Below, piece after piece: positions 1 to 12,861 of a DNA stretch of 64,000 bases. The notes under the pieces were generated by a model. It saw only the letters and a list, made by a program, of their open reading frames with translations, was not told the origin of the DNA and ran no database searches. Each line of letters starts with the position of its first letter. The first letter of the stretch is position 1. The DNA comes from Clostridiaceae bacterium. GTDB taxonomy: Bacteria; Bacillota; Clostridia; Lachnospirales; Lachnospiraceae. The DNA lies in assembly GCA_902362725.1 (NCBI GenBank), contig CABIXM010000001.1:17945-81944 (forward strand), in the 5' to 3' direction. Position numbers and translations under genes: made by a program.

Positions 1-61
1 GCCACCACCAGTAGGGGACGAAGGGCAGATTGTACAATACCATCAGGATAATTCGCCTCAT
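1..61 (-). CDS. N-terminus of a probable 1-acyl-glycerol-3-phosphate acyltransferase (partial)
   Basis: Only the first 20 codons lie in the window; the gene runs leftward off the edge. An ATG at 59-61 follows an AGAGAAGG ribosome binding site with 7 nt spacing. The peptide starts MRRIILMVLYNLPFVPYWWW, which resembles the hydrophobic start of PlsC-type acyltransferases of Lachnospiraceae, enzymes that acylate lysophosphatidic acid at the membrane. The start is well supported. The family call is recognition of a short N-terminus only, and a different small membrane protein is possible. Confidence 0.45.
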   Translation of the reverse strand, partial: MRRIILMVLYNLPFVPYWWW

Positions 62-213
62 AATGTTACCTTCTCTCTGGCCTCACATAGACCTTCTTTT
101 TAAAAACGCTTATTAAAAATTTCTCTGAAATGTTTTCTATCTCTTTTAAATACTCTGTAATACATAAATTATTTAAAATATTCAATCTGTTGCAACAGCT
201 TGTTTTTTTTATA

Positions 214-3036
214 TTAGTGTTGCTCTTCCAGTGGCTTCAGCGTCTCAAACTCCGTCTCAATGGATACCTGCTTTCCTTCCAGACTCCTGTGAACAAAATC
301 CAGCAGCATGGACTGAATCTGATCGGAATAGCTCCACCAGGGGCTGGTGGTCAGCGGGATCAGGAAGCTGCCCTCGCTGCCGTCGAAGGTGAAGCGGTGG
401 GCTTCCCTGACGCCCTTGCCCTCGTCCATGAAGTAAACCACGCCCTGGAATTTCAGGGGCTCTTCGGAACCACTCTCGTCTCTTACCGTAATCCGCAGGA
501 AGGGAATTTCCGAGCCGTCCTGATTTTCCGGGAATGTATAGAGGAAATAATTTTCCTCGGCGTTCAACACATACTGATCCTCGCCCAGCTCTGTGGCGTT
601 GGTGTCCAGAAGGCTCCAATCCACATTCAGGGGTTCTGTCTCCTCTTCCTTCAGGTATTCATTTCCCCAGGCCTTCGGAAGCATCTTCAGGTCCTCGATG
701 TGGGTCAGTTCGGCGAACTCCTCGTAGGCCGGTTCAAACTGAGCCCGCACCTCGTCGTCATTGGTCAGGAAAATGATATTCTCGTACTTACAGGGCGTAT
801 AGTGCTTCTGAATGTACTGGTACATATAGTAATTCCGGGTGCTTAAGGAACCGGAATCATGCTGCCAGGCCGGGGCCACGATGATGAGTTCCGGCTGCTT
901 TTCTTCCAGCACTTCGATGGCCCGGGTCTGCATCACCTTGTTGTTGGTGTTGTAGGTGCTGCTGAAGGGCATCAGGTTTTCCCTGTTCAGGATGTTGTAG
1001 TGGGAGAGCTGGTTGGTCATGTCCACGACCTTCTTGTCCCTGCAGAGATCATTGACCAGGGTGTTCAGATTCATCAGCTCTTTCTTCTGCGTTTCCGTGA
1101 TATAGATGTCTCCGAGGCCCGGGATGCCCGTCTCCTCCACTGTGGCGTAAGTATAGTTGTCGCTGATCGTATCCCGCTCAAAGACCTTCGCAGGCATGGT
1201 CAGCAGGTTGCTGCCCCTGGTCAGGACGGTGGCCAAAAACAGAAAGGCCATCATGCCCGCCGTCCACAGGGAAAAGCGTTTTTCCAGGGAGGGCAGGAAA
1301 ATCAGCAGCACCAGAAACAGACTGCAAATGGTGGTCACAATGATGCCGCGCTCGCCGAACTGGGTCCGGACGAAGGTATAGCGCACGATCACCAGGTTGA
1401 AAATGAGCAGGAACAGCAGGGCATACCAGGCAAGCTTCTTCTCCCCGCCCTCTTTGTCTGCCGGGAAAATCAGGGCTGCCAGCAGTGAAAAACCGAAACC
1501 GAAGGTGGCATACCAGACGTATCTGCTCGCCAACTCCTCCTTCAGGATGTCGCCGGTGGTCTCCAGGATGGCCGCTGAATTTTCCACAATATAGCGAAGA
1601 ATCGCGAAAAACATGGGAATAAAGCAAATTCCCAGGATCAGAAGCGGGATGTACCAGGGCAGGATCTTTTTCCGGACTTCTTTTTCATTCAGGCGGAAGA
1701 AGATTTTCCAGCCCTTCTCATGGAAGCACTCCCAGAGAATCATGGGCAGGGTCGCCAGGGCGCAGGCTCCGCCGATGGACGAATTCCAGGCGATGGACAG
1801 AATGGAGATAAAAGTCCAGCTCCAGAGCAGCATGGGGAAATTCTTCCGCATTTTTTTCGAAAATACGATCAGAATAAAAGGCAGCGCAAAGGCCCAGCGC
1901 ACGTAATAATACTTGTCCCCGAACAGGGAGAACAGCAGCACGCAGAGCAGGCCCAGCAGCTTATTGTCAATAAAATAATAGAATACCGCCGCAGTCGCCA
2001 TGGCGATGAGGACGCAACCCACGATCATGGCTGGTTCGATGGACGCGTAGGTTCCGTCAAACAGAAGCTTTCCCACTGCCGCCTGGAAATAATCGCAGAC
2101 GCCGTGGATGGGCATGGTATCGATGTAGGGCACAACGCCGTAGTTCAGAAGCTCATGCAGAGGCTCCGCAATCTCGCCGTAGTGGTACATCTCCAGCGGG
2201 GTGCCGGAAATGGTGCCGTTTGGCAGAGTCCAGGAGGCGAAGACTGCCAGAGACAGAAATGTGGAAAGGGAAATCGCCGGACGGAGATCTGCTCTGTGTT
2301 TTCTGAAAAATGCCCTGTTCCACAGCGTACAGAATACAACCAGTACAAGAACCGCCGTTTCCATCTTTGTACTTTGATAAAGTCGGATGACTGCTCCATC
2401 CCGGAGATACTCATAATTCCAGAGCATCAGGAACGAAAGCGGCAGAAGCCACTGCCCCCATTCCATGTATTTTTTTAGCTGCCGTCTGATCTGTTCCTGT
2501 TTTGCCGGATCTTTTCCACATCGGCGTACAAAATTTGTGAAGATACCCACACCGATCAGAGTTATACACTGCAGAATGGGGAAAAGTTTTTCAAGCCATG
2601 GCTGCATACCGAAGAATGCCTCAATGACAAAGCAGATCAGAGCCAGCAAAAATTCTGAAAACAGAATCAGAAAGCAGGCGTCTTCGAACCAGGCATAGCT
2701 TTCCCGCTGCTTCGCCGTATATTCCCACGTCCGATCAAAGCTGCCGCAAAGCCAGCTCCATTTCTTAGAGAGCAGGGTCAGGATCACTGCGTACAGCAGA
2801 AAGAAGCCCAACAGTCCGCCGATGTATAAGTTCGCCAGGGTCATGTCGCCCTGCTTGTAGTAGGCAGTCCAGGTGGTGTAGCCGGTAACGAACTCGCCGT
2901 ATTCCGGCATCTGCTGATAGAGAACCCGCATGACCAGCCAGCATAGGAGGGCCGTAGACGGGATCGTCAGGGTTGCGGAAATGATACATATTTTCTGTGA
3001 AAAATATCTTTTCATAATCGTGTTGAAACCTTTCAT
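214..3036 (-). CDS. Large multi-membrane protein, GT-C glycosyltransferase-like
   Basis: A 940-residue protein with about a dozen hydrophobic segments in its first 650 residues and a soluble, probably extracytoplasmic C-terminal part of about 290 residues. Near residue 290 the loop with PYIDTMPIHG resembles the first extracytoplasmic loop of GT-C enzymes, which take polyprenyl-phosphate sugars as donors and act on the outer face of the membrane. The donor and acceptor cannot be told. It lies 51 nt behind another GT-C-like gene on the same strand and is probably co-transcribed with it. The start chosen is an ATG directly after the stop of a 16-codon mini-ORF; no strong ribosome binding site precedes it, and the Met 7 codons later is an alternative. 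Confidence 0.7.
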   Translation of the reverse strand: MKGFNTIMKRYFSQKICIISATLTIPSTALLCWLVMRVLYQQMPEYGEFVTGYTTWTAYYKQGDMTLANLYIGGLLGFFLLYAVILTLLSKKWSWLCGSFDRTWEYTAKQRESYAWFEDACFLILFSEFLLALICFVIEAFFGMQPWLEKLFPILQCITLIGVGIFTNFVRRCGKDPAKQEQIRRQLKKYMEWGQWLLPLSFLMLWNYEYLRDGAVIRLYQSTKMETAVLVLVVFCTLWNRAFFRKHRADLRPAISLSTFLSLAVFASWTLPNGTISGTPLEMYHYGEIAEPLHELLNYGVVPYIDTMPIHGVCDYFQAAVGKLLFDGTYASIEPAMIVGCVLIAMATAAVFYYFIDNKLLGLLCVLLFSLFGDKYYYVRWAFALPFILIVFSKKMRKNFPMLLWSWTFISILSIAWNSSIGGACALATLPMILWECFHEKGWKIFFRLNEKEVRKKILPWYIPLLILGICFIPMFFAILRYIVENSAAILETTGDILKEELASRYVWYATFGFGFSLLAALIFPADKEGGEKKLAWYALLFLLIFNLVIVRYTFVRTQFGERGIIVTTICSLFLVLLIFLPSLEKRFSLWTAGMMAFLFLATVLTRGSNLLTMPAKVFERDTISDNYTYATVEETGIPGLGDIYITETQKKELMNLNTLVNDLCRDKKVVDMTNQLSHYNILNRENLMPFSSTYNTNNKVMQTRAIEVLEEKQPELIIVAPAWQHDSGSLSTRNYYMYQYIQKHYTPCKYENIIFLTNDDEVRAQFEPAYEEFAELTHIEDLKMLPKAWGNEYLKEEETEPLNVDWSLLDTNATELGEDQYVLNAEENYFLYTFPENQDGSEIPFLRITVRDESGSEEPLKFQGVVYFMDEGKGVREAHRFTFDGSEGSFLIPLTTSPWWSYSDQIQSMLLDFVHRSLEGKQVSIETEFETLKPLEEQH

Positions 3037-3110
3037 CTATTTGCCCGTGTTTTCAGGGCATCCAGGGATACCCGTAGGGCATTTCATCTATTTGCCCATG
3101 TTTCCGGGGC
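3031..3110. repeat. Direct repeat at the junction of the two GT-C genes (51-bp period)
   Basis: Two copies of a 29-bp sequence, at 3031-3059 and 3082-3110, differ at 3 positions. Each copy, read on the minus strand, contains a gene end (GGCAAATAG) followed at once by ATGAAA. The intergenic gap therefore looks like a tandem duplication of the stop-start junction. Confidence 0.75.
3037..3087 (-). CDS. 16-codon mini-ORF between the two GT-C genes
   Basis: An ATG directly after the stop of the upstream gene (TAGATG) opens a 16-codon frame. Its own stop is again followed directly by the ATG of the 940-residue gene. It arose from the 51-bp duplication. It may only serve to pass ribosomes on by termination-reinitiation; a functional peptide is not claimed. 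Confidence 0.3.
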   Translation of the reverse strand: MKCPTGIPGCPENTGK

Positions 3111-4728
3111 TCCATTTTCCCAGCACACCGCTAAGCCCTGCGGCCGCGCCCGGAAGCATACATACGAAATACGGGAAAATATACTGGGACTTGGCCTCCC
3201 AGATGGTGTGGAAGAAAAATCCTCCCAGGATCACCATGGGCAGGAACAGCTCGGTAAGCTGCCAGCGCTTCTCCCCTTTTCTGCCGATCAAAAGCCCTGC
3301 GAAGACTGCCACGAAGACCAGGAGCTGGAACAGATTCATGTATTCGCTGAGCACCCGATACAGCTTGCCCTCATAGATGCTCTGGACGATCGTGGAAAAA
3401 TCGCCGTTGTGAAACTGGTTGACCCAGAGGGCCTCATAAGTGGGCTCGTTCCATTGGGACAGGGTCTTTCTCAAATAAAAGCGGGCGGCATAGACCGGAT
3501 CCTTTTGAAAATGCTGCAGCGACTCCGTTATGGCCTCTCTGGCCATGGCGTCGCTGACCACTGGATCGCAGTCTGAGTTTACATAAGTGTCGAAGTTAAA
3601 TCCGTTATACCAGCCCTCGGCGCGTTCGCCCTCCTGCATGCCCATGGCGACCCAGAGGGATTTGGGCATACCGCTTTCGATGGGGATGCCGGAGCGGTGC
3701 TCATAAAAAGCGGTCAGACTCTTACTTAAAATTACTGTCATACCAAGAATAATCAGAATCGCAACGAAACTTTTGCCTGCTTTCCCCATTCCTGATTTTT
3801 CATTTTCTTTTTGATCTGTGCCCAGTTTGCTTTCTTCTGTTTTGAGCATCGGTTGTCTGTGTGCCGTTTGTTCCATCTGCTCCTTTTTGATCGTACTGAC
3901 GCTCTTTTTTACCGCGTCATACAAAAGCAGAATCACCAGCGCCACCAGAAAGATACTGTAATTATTCTTCACCAGAATCGAAATTCCAATCAAAATTCCG
4001 GCACTTACCGCATAACGCCATTTCCCATGATCCAGAAAAAGAAGCAGCGCGTAAAAGGCCTCCAGCGCGAAGGCCAGTCCCAGCATCATTCCGTAGAGGA
4101 AGGTGCTGTATAAGATAATCTGGATGCAGCCCATGGACGCCAGCAAGACAAGACAATCCGCATTTTGATCGTGATAGAGCCGATCCGTAATCCGATAAAG
4201 CAGATAGACCACGACTCCATTTGCCAGGGCAGTCAGGTACATAAAGGCTTTCCAGTTTTCCCCGCCGGTCAACCGGTACAGAACCTCCAGGATCGCCGTC
4301 AGGCCCAGCTGGTTCGGGTAGATCTGCATGTATTTTCCATGCTCAAAAAAGAGAAAATTATTCTGGGTCATCAGGTAGGACACCCAGGATACCGCCTTCT
4401 GATCGGCCTCTGGGTAGGTGTGACTCACCTGGATCCAGAAAACGCTCATTCCGATCACGAACAAAACCGCAATTGCAGTCAGCATTTTCGTGGAAATTTT
4501 CTTAAATATCTGTTTTTTATATAATATATATAAGATTCCCACAACAGCTGCCAGGAACAGCAGATTCAGCGGAATCACATCCCACCGGTACTCCGGCCGC
4601 TCCCCGTAGGAGGAATCCGGTGTGAAATAGGCGGTGCTTAACATGCTGGCCGCCGTCAGAAACCCGAACAGCAGAATGGACAGCCAGAGTACCACACCGT
4701 CTGCCACCCGTAACAATTTATTTTGCAT
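3088..4728 (-). CDS. Multi-membrane glycosyltransferase-like protein (GT-C/PMT type)
   Basis: A 546-residue protein with about 11 hydrophobic segments, an Asp/Glu-rich first outer loop (SYGERPEYRWD, near residue 47) and a positively charged cytoplasmic loop near residues 280-330. The layout fits the GT39/ArnT-like GT-C superfamily, which moves a sugar from a polyprenyl phosphate to an acceptor outside the membrane. The start at 4728 (MQNKLL) was chosen because GGAGA lies 4 nt upstream of the ATG; an ATG 15 nt earlier lacks a site. A promoter and a terminator lie immediately upstream, so this gene and the 940-residue gene probably form their own transcript. The precise substrate is unknown. 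Confidence 0.7.
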   Translation of the reverse strand: MQNKLLRVADGVVLWLSILLFGFLTAASMLSTAYFTPDSSYGERPEYRWDVIPLNLLFLAAVVGILYILYKKQIFKKISTKMLTAIAVLFVIGMSVFWIQVSHTYPEADQKAVSWVSYLMTQNNFLFFEHGKYMQIYPNQLGLTAILEVLYRLTGGENWKAFMYLTALANGVVVYLLYRITDRLYHDQNADCLVLLASMGCIQIILYSTFLYGMMLGLAFALEAFYALLLFLDHGKWRYAVSAGILIGISILVKNNYSIFLVALVILLLYDAVKKSVSTIKKEQMEQTAHRQPMLKTEESKLGTDQKENEKSGMGKAGKSFVAILIILGMTVILSKSLTAFYEHRSGIPIESGMPKSLWVAMGMQEGERAEGWYNGFNFDTYVNSDCDPVVSDAMAREAITESLQHFQKDPVYAARFYLRKTLSQWNEPTYEALWVNQFHNGDFSTIVQSIYEGKLYRVLSEYMNLFQLLVFVAVFAGLLIGRKGEKRWQLTELFLPMVILGGFFFHTIWEAKSQYIFPYFVCMLPGAAAGLSGVLGKWSPGNMGK

Positions 4729-4744
4729 AAAGTCTCCGATCAAA

Positions 4745-4798
4745 AAAATTACATTGAATTCGTATTACTCAGAAAAGGTACACGAACTCAATGTAATT
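4745..4798 (-). terminator. Terminator behind the DUF4153/4173 operon
   Basis: Inverted repeat with 17-nt arms at 4747-4763 and 4782-4798, one mismatch. On the minus strand it is followed by a run of seven T. Confidence 0.75.
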
Positions 4799-4824
4799 AT
4801 AATATAAAGCACTTCATTTGTCAT
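4796..4824 (-). promoter_or_regulatory. Probable promoter of the two GT-C genes
   Basis: On the minus strand, ATGACA (4824-4819), 17 nt, then TATAAT (4801-4796). Transcription would start near 4790, inside the terminator's first arm, so the new transcript could not form the hairpin that stops upstream transcripts. Confidence 0.5.
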
Positions 4825-4866
4825 CCTAAAGTTCCGGCGGCGCGGACTCTGCCGAACCGCCAGATT

Positions 4867-6342
4867 TTATTCCAGCGGCGCGCCGGTATCCCCGCGGAAG
4901 TATTCTTTACACCGCAGCTTAAACAGAAACTCCGACACGTTGAATTTCCGGATCCCCGTATGCTCCTCCTGCCGATACTCATTCATGGAAAAATATGCTC
5001 TCGTCATCTCCGCCTCCGCCGTTCCTTCCTTTGCAGCTTTCAGCATCGGGCTCGACGCGTCTGTGGACAGCTCGTAAAGATAGCTGGTCTGATCGTGGGC
5101 TATATTGTAGGAGGCAATCCAGGCGTCCATGTGACTGAAGGAGAGGACGAGATACAGCACCGTTATTACCGCCACGCTGTACCGGAACAACGGGAAGCTT
5201 TCCTGAAAAATATTCCGGATCACTCCCGCAAACAACACTGCCAGCGCCAGCAGCGCAAACAGCACCAGCACCCGGAGCCGGGTCAGCCGGTAGGCCTGAA
5301 TATACAGGAACATCCGGCAGGCCGAGGAAATCATCATAATATACGTGCAGGCGGAAATAAATGTCAACATGATTTTCAGAACCTTATTTTCCCGGAAAAG
5401 GATCAGTGTAACCAGCGCCAGCAGCAGATTCAGCGCACTGACAAAAAGGAGCTGAAAGAAACCCTGTCTGGCAAAGCCTGCGTAGGAATATTCCGCCGGA
5501 AGGGTGAAGCCGCCGGTGAACAGGTAGGAAATCTGAACCATGCAGAACAACAGATAGACCACACCGATAACCGCCAGCGCCGTGATCGCCAGAACCGGCT
5601 CCTGGGTGCGGAGATCCTTTTCTTCCGCCTGGGGCTTTCGGTTCTTTACAGCGCTGTAGATAGCAAAGAAAAACATCAGCCCCCAGAGGAACTTGAGCGT
5701 CATGAAAATCAGCTTTGTCGGAAGGATCATCTGACTGATCACCTGAACCACCCAATCGAACGCGCCGCCCAGCATCTGATCGAAGACCTCGTCAGCTGAA
5801 ATCAGAAGCGGCAGGATCAGACAGAGCAGGGTTACGCCCACCAGAATGCCCAGGATCACATAAATCAGTTTCCCATTCCGCTTCTTTTCACCTGTTCCGG
5901 CCTGTTCCTTCCGCGCTCTCCGGCTTTTGGCCAGCTCCGGGAACACCGCGAAAAGATGGGCCAGCGTCTTCATTGCCAGATCCCATAAACCGCCCACATA
6001 GCGAAATACCGTCCAGTTTTGATCCTCATAGCCGTCATGCAGAAGCAGAATGCCGAATAATACCCAGACGGCCAGCTTATTGCACCAGATGATGATAAGA
6101 TTGCCGGTCAAGAAGGTAGATACTCCCAGAAGCAGGATGGCCAGCATATAGAGCCTGGAGTCTTTTTTGATCGAGCGCCCGGCCTGCTTCATCAGGCCCT
6201 GGTACAGCATAAGCATCCCAGCCAGAAATACCGGATACAGTACACCTGAAAAATTGTCATACAGACAGAATACATAAAAAAGTGAAAATCCAAACAACAC
6301 TTGCAGATGGCTGAAGTTCTTCCGCTTTTCCCATAGCTTCAT
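4867..6342 (-). CDS. DUF4153/DUF4173 family membrane protein
   Basis: A 491-residue integral membrane protein with about 11 hydrophobic segments and a basic cytoplasmic stretch near residues 140-160. It resembles the DUF4153/DUF4173 family of unknown function that often sits with a small Cro/CI-type regulator. The start at 6342 (MKLWEKRKN) follows GAGGAGGGG; the stop of the upstream HTH gene is 1 nt away, so translation is probably coupled. The last about 50 residues are soluble and charged. It forms an operon with the HTH and DUF2975 genes. No enzymatic motif was seen. Confidence 0.75.
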   Translation of the reverse strand: MKLWEKRKNFSHLQVLFGFSLFYVFCLYDNFSGVLYPVFLAGMLMLYQGLMKQAGRSIKKDSRLYMLAILLLGVSTFLTGNLIIIWCNKLAVWVLFGILLLHDGYEDQNWTVFRYVGGLWDLAMKTLAHLFAVFPELAKSRRARKEQAGTGEKKRNGKLIYVILGILVGVTLLCLILPLLISADEVFDQMLGGAFDWVVQVISQMILPTKLIFMTLKFLWGLMFFFAIYSAVKNRKPQAEEKDLRTQEPVLAITALAVIGVVYLLFCMVQISYLFTGGFTLPAEYSYAGFARQGFFQLLFVSALNLLLALVTLILFRENKVLKIMLTFISACTYIMMISSACRMFLYIQAYRLTRLRVLVLFALLALAVLFAGVIRNIFQESFPLFRYSVAVITVLYLVLSFSHMDAWIASYNIAHDQTSYLYELSTDASSPMLKAAKEGTAEAEMTRAYFSMNEYRQEEHTGIRKFNVSEFLFKLRCKEYFRGDTGAPLE

Positions 6343-6343
6343 G

Positions 6344-6583
6344 TTAGATCCCCTCCTCACTGACCTCCGTGCCGTCACCGTCCGGGACGTATTCGAGAAT
6401 GTCGCCGGGCTGGCAGTCCAGCACCTTACAGATGGCGTTCAGGGTCGAAAACCGCACCGCCTTTGCCTTGTTATTTTTTAAAATGGACAGATTGGCCATG
6501 GTCACATCCACCTCCTGGGAAAGCTCCGTGAGGCCGATTTTCCGCCGGGCCATCATGACGTCCAGATTGATACGAATTGCCAT
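6344..6583 (-). CDS. Small Cro/CI-type HTH regulator (YozG-like)
   Basis: A 79-residue protein made almost only of a helix-turn-helix domain. The recognition region reads VTMANLSILKNNKA (residues 27-40), followed by the scaffold helix with ICKVLDCQPGDILEY (residues 51-65). Proteins of this YozG/YdaS type bind DNA and usually control their own operon. It lies between a DUF2975 and a DUF4153-type membrane gene, a pairing common in Firmicutes, so the membrane proteins may modulate it; that link is inference. Confidence 0.85.
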   Translation of the reverse strand: MAIRINLDVMMARRKIGLTELSQEVDVTMANLSILKNNKAKAVRFSTLNAICKVLDCQPGDILEYVPDGDGTEVSEEGI

Positions 6584-6594
6584 TTCAAATCCCC

Positions 6595-7035
6595 CTATAT
6601 GGTTAAATCATTTTCCAGCTTGTAGGTAACAGCCTGATCGAAAACGTCTGCCAGCACCCGGCTGAACAGACCCGCGATCAGGAACACCAGCACCTCCACC
6701 ATAGCCGCCGGAGTCGTCGCCAGAAATAATCGAATCACGGTCAGTCCCGCAATGCAGAAGCTGTAGACTGACATTCTCTTCAGACTGGTTACATTTTTCT
6801 CCACGAAGCAGTCTGAAGCGAGAACTGTCCGGAACATAGATCGAAGCTCCCGGATAATCAGCACCGCGAAAATGCCGGAGAGAAACAGGAACACCAGCAG
6901 CGGCAGATAATACCGCCGATACTCCGGAAAATAGTCTCCCAGGATTTTCAGGGAAACCGGAAGACTGAAAGCCGCCAGAATCCCCGCCCAGAGCATGAAA
7001 TCCAGCAAAGCCTTTGTAAATTTCGTGATTTTCAT
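6595..7035 (-). CDS. DUF2975 family membrane protein
   Basis: A 146-residue protein with four predicted membrane helices, matching the DUF2975 family in length and layout (short conserved ASDCFVEKNV motif between helices 2 and 3). The start at 7035 (MKITKF) follows AGGAGGTCTCT; a longer frame upstream lacks a ribosome binding site and reads through low-complexity sequence. First gene of a three-gene operon with the YozG-like regulator. The biochemical role of DUF2975 is not known. Confidence 0.8.
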   Translation of the reverse strand: MKITKFTKALLDFMLWAGILAAFSLPVSLKILGDYFPEYRRYYLPLLVFLFLSGIFAVLIIRELRSMFRTVLASDCFVEKNVTSLKRMSVYSFCIAGLTVIRLFLATTPAAMVEVLVFLIAGLFSRVLADVFDQAVTYKLENDLTI

Positions 7036-7129
7036 AGAGACCTCCTGTAATTTGTAGAATATTATGTAAACTTTATATGGTATCTCACTGTCGATCTTCT
7101 TTCTGCCCGCAATACATTGAAAATAGTAA

Positions 7130-7185
7130 AAGAAAAAGTGGTAAGATACAGCTATCCCTTTCAGATACCTGTATCTTACCACTTT
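7130..7185 (-). terminator. Terminator of the gyrA transcript
   Basis: Perfect inverted repeat with 17-nt arms at 7135-7151 and 7169-7185, followed on the minus strand by CTTTTTCTTTT. It lies about 120 nt behind the gyrA stop and ahead of the DUF2975 gene. Confidence 0.85.
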
Positions 7186-7306
7186 ATTTATTGTTTTTCA
7201 ATATGTTTTTATTGTTTATCAATATTTATTTTAAATTCGATGTGCAAGATTCTATAGGGAAAACGCCCTCAATTCTGGAACTGCAGCGCAGTCTCAGACT
7301 TGCACA

Positions 7307-9787
7307 TCAAATTTCTTCTTCCTCGGCGGAATCATCCTTATTCATCTGCTCCCGTACCTTGGCAATACTTGCCACAGATACGTTTTCAGAATCCACGTTC
7401 ATGAGCTTCACGCCCGAAGTGATACGGCCCATGATGGAAATGCCGTTACACGGAATCCGGATAATGATGCCCTCGGTGGTGATGAGCATGACCTCGTTAT
7501 CCTCGTTGACCGCCTTGGCTCCGACCACATTGCCGGTCTTGTCGGTAATCTTGTAGCACTTTACACCCTTACCGCCACGGTTCTGTACAGTAAATTCATC
7601 CATATCGGTGCGCTTGCCCAGACCTTTTTCGGATACTACCAGCAGATACTCGCCCTGGCTTTGAACCTGCATGCCTACGATCTCGTCCTGATCAGCCAGA
7701 TTCATACCGATGACGCCCATGGACGCACGGCCAGTGGCTCTTACGTCCGTCTCCTTGAATCGGATACACATGCCATACTTCGTAATCAGGAAAATGTCCT
7801 GATCGTCATCGGTGTACTTCACCTCGATCAGCTCGTCGCTGTCACGGAGATTGATGGCTACCAGGCCGGACTTCTTCACGTTGGCGTATTCCCGGATGGA
7901 AGTTTTCTTCACCAGACCATTCTTGGTGGCCATGAAGAGGTACTTGCCTTCCTCGTACTCTTTGATCGGAATGACCGCGGTAATCTTCTCGCCCGGCTGC
8001 AGGGACAAGAGATTGATAATGGCGGTTCCGCGGGAGGTTCTGCTGGCCTCGGGAATCTCGTAGCCCTTCAGGCGGTACACCTTACCGGTGTTCGTAAAGA
8101 ACATGATGTAATGGTGAGTGGTGGTCATCATCAGATCCTCGATGTAATCCTCATTGATGGTCTGCATGCCCTTGATACCCTTGCCGCCGCGGTTCTGGCT
8201 CTTGAAATTGTCGGTGGTCATACGCTTGATGTACCCTAAGTTCGTCATGGTGATCACCACGTCCTCCTCAGGAATCAGGTCTTCCATGGACAGGTCGAAC
8301 TCGTCGAAGCCGATGCTGGTACGGCGGTCGTCGCCGTATTTATCCGCGATGACGGTAATCTCCTCTTTGATGACGCCCAGCAGCTTCTTCTCATCTGCCA
8401 GAATTCCCTTTAAGTAATCGATCTGCTCCATCAGCGCCTTATACTCTGCCTCCAGCTTCTCCCGTTCCAGACCGGTCAGTGTGCGCAGACGCATGTCTAC
8501 GATGGCCTGGGCCTGTACGTCGTCCAGTCCGAAGCGCTCCATCAGCTTCTGCTTTGCCTCCGGCGTGGACTGGGATCCGCGGATGATCCGGATGACTTCA
8601 TCAATATTGTCCAGGGCGATGAGCAGGCCTTTTAAGATATGGGCGCGCTCCTCGGCCTTATTTAAGTCGTATTTGGTGCGGCGGGTAACCACGTCCTCCT
8701 GGTGAAGCAAGTAATACTTCAGCATATCCAGAAGGTTCAGGACTTTCGGCTCCTTGCCTACCAGAGCCAGCATGATAACGCCGTAGGTATCCTGAAGCTG
8801 GGTGTGCTTATAGAGCTGATTCAGGATCACGTTGGCGTTGGCGTCCTTGCGGAGCTCGATGTTGATCCGCATACCCTCGCGGCTGGACTCGTCGCCGATG
8901 TAGGTGATGCCGTCGATGCGTTTTTCTTTTACCAGCTCGGCAATCTTCTCGATGAGCCGGGCCTTATTGACCATATAGGGAAGCTCGGTAACCACGATGC
9001 GGCTCTTGCCGTTGCTCATGGTCTCGATGTTCGTCACGGCACGCACGCGGATCTTGCCGCGGCCTGTCCGGTAGGCTTCCTCGATGCCTCTGGTTCCCAG
9101 AATCTCCGCGCCTGTGGGGAAATCCGGTCCCTTGACGATTTTTAAAATCTCTTCGATGGTGGTGTCGCGGTCCTCTTCGATCCGGTTATCAATGAGCTTC
9201 ACCACAGCCTTAATGACCTCGCGCAGATTGTGCGGCGGGATATTGGTCGCCATACCGACTGCGATACCCGTGGTACCGTTGACCAACAGGTTCGGAAAAC
9301 GGGATGGAAGCACGGAGGGTTCCTTCTCAGTCTCATCGAAGTTCGGTACAAAATCTACGGTATTTTTATTGATGTCCGCCAGCATTTCCATGGAAATTTT
9401 GCTTAAGCGGGCCTCGGTATATCGCATGGCTGCCGCGCCGTCTCCGTCCACGGAACCAAAGTTACCGTGACCGTCTACCAGCGGATAACGGGTGGACCAG
9501 TCCTGAGCCATATTGACCAGGGCTCCGTAGATGGAGCTGTCGCCGTGGGGGTGATATTTACCCATGGTATCGCCGACGATACGCGCGCACTTTCTGTGGG
9601 GCTTATCCGGTCCGTTATTCAACTCGATCATGGAGTAAAGCACTCGCCGCTGTACCGGCTTTAAGCCATCCCGGACATCCGGAAGGGCACGGGCTGCGAT
9701 AACGCTCATGGCATAATCGATATAACAATCTTCCATGGTCTTTTTCAAGTCCACGTCATGGACTTTGTCAAAGATATTGTCTTCCAT
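7307..9787 (-). CDS. gyrA: DNA gyrase subunit A
   Basis: An 826-residue protein of full family length. It carries the winged-helix breakage-reunion domain with the catalytic tyrosine in [11 protein letters not shown] (about residue 125), and six C-terminal beta-pinwheel repeats including the GyrA box [12 protein letters not shown] (about residue 740). With GyrB it introduces negative supercoils. The start follows AGGGAGAATAGAAA. It lies 54 nt behind gyrB in the dnaA-to-gyrA run. In the quinolone region, S84 is the usual serine, but residue 88, acidic in E. coli (D87) and Staphylococcus, is glycine here ([10 protein letters not shown]). This may be normal for the family of the host. Confidence 0.98.
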   Translation of the reverse strand: MEDNIFDKVHDVDLKKTMEDCYIDYAMSVIAARALPDVRDGLKPVQRRVLYSMIELNNGPDKPHRKCARIVGDTMGKYHPHGDSSIYGALVNMAQDWSTRYPLVDGHGNFGSVDGDGAAAMRYTEARLSKISMEMLADINKNTVDFVPNFDETEKEPSVLPSRFPNLLVNGTTGIAVGMATNIPPHNLREVIKAVVKLIDNRIEEDRDTTIEEILKIVKGPDFPTGAEILGTRGIEEAYRTGRGKIRVRAVTNIETMSNGKSRIVVTELPYMVNKARLIEKIAELVKEKRIDGITYIGDESSREGMRINIELRKDANANVILNQLYKHTQLQDTYGVIMLALVGKEPKVLNLLDMLKYYLLHQEDVVTRRTKYDLNKAEERAHILKGLLIALDNIDEVIRIIRGSQSTPEAKQKLMERFGLDDVQAQAIVDMRLRTLTGLEREKLEAEYKALMEQIDYLKGILADEKKLLGVIKEEITVIADKYGDDRRTSIGFDEFDLSMEDLIPEEDVVITMTNLGYIKRMTTDNFKSQNRGGKGIKGMQTINEDYIEDLMMTTTHHYIMFFTNTGKVYRLKGYEIPEASRTSRGTAIINLLSLQPGEKITAVIPIKEYEEGKYLFMATKNGLVKKTSIREYANVKKSGLVAINLRDSDELIEVKYTDDDQDIFLITKYGMCIRFKETDVRATGRASMGVIGMNLADQDEIVGMQVQSQGEYLLVVSEKGLGKRTDMDEFTVQNRGGKGVKCYKITDKTGNVVGAKAVNEDNEVMLITTEGIIIRIPCNGISIMGRITSGVKLMNVDSENVSVASIAKVREQMNKDDSAEEEEI

Positions 9788-9841
9788 TTTCTATTCTCCC
9801 TTACTAGGTTACGGACATTCAGCCGCGCCATGGCTGAACTG

Positions 9842-12857
<3,016 letters not shown>

Positions 12858-12861
<4 letters not shown>

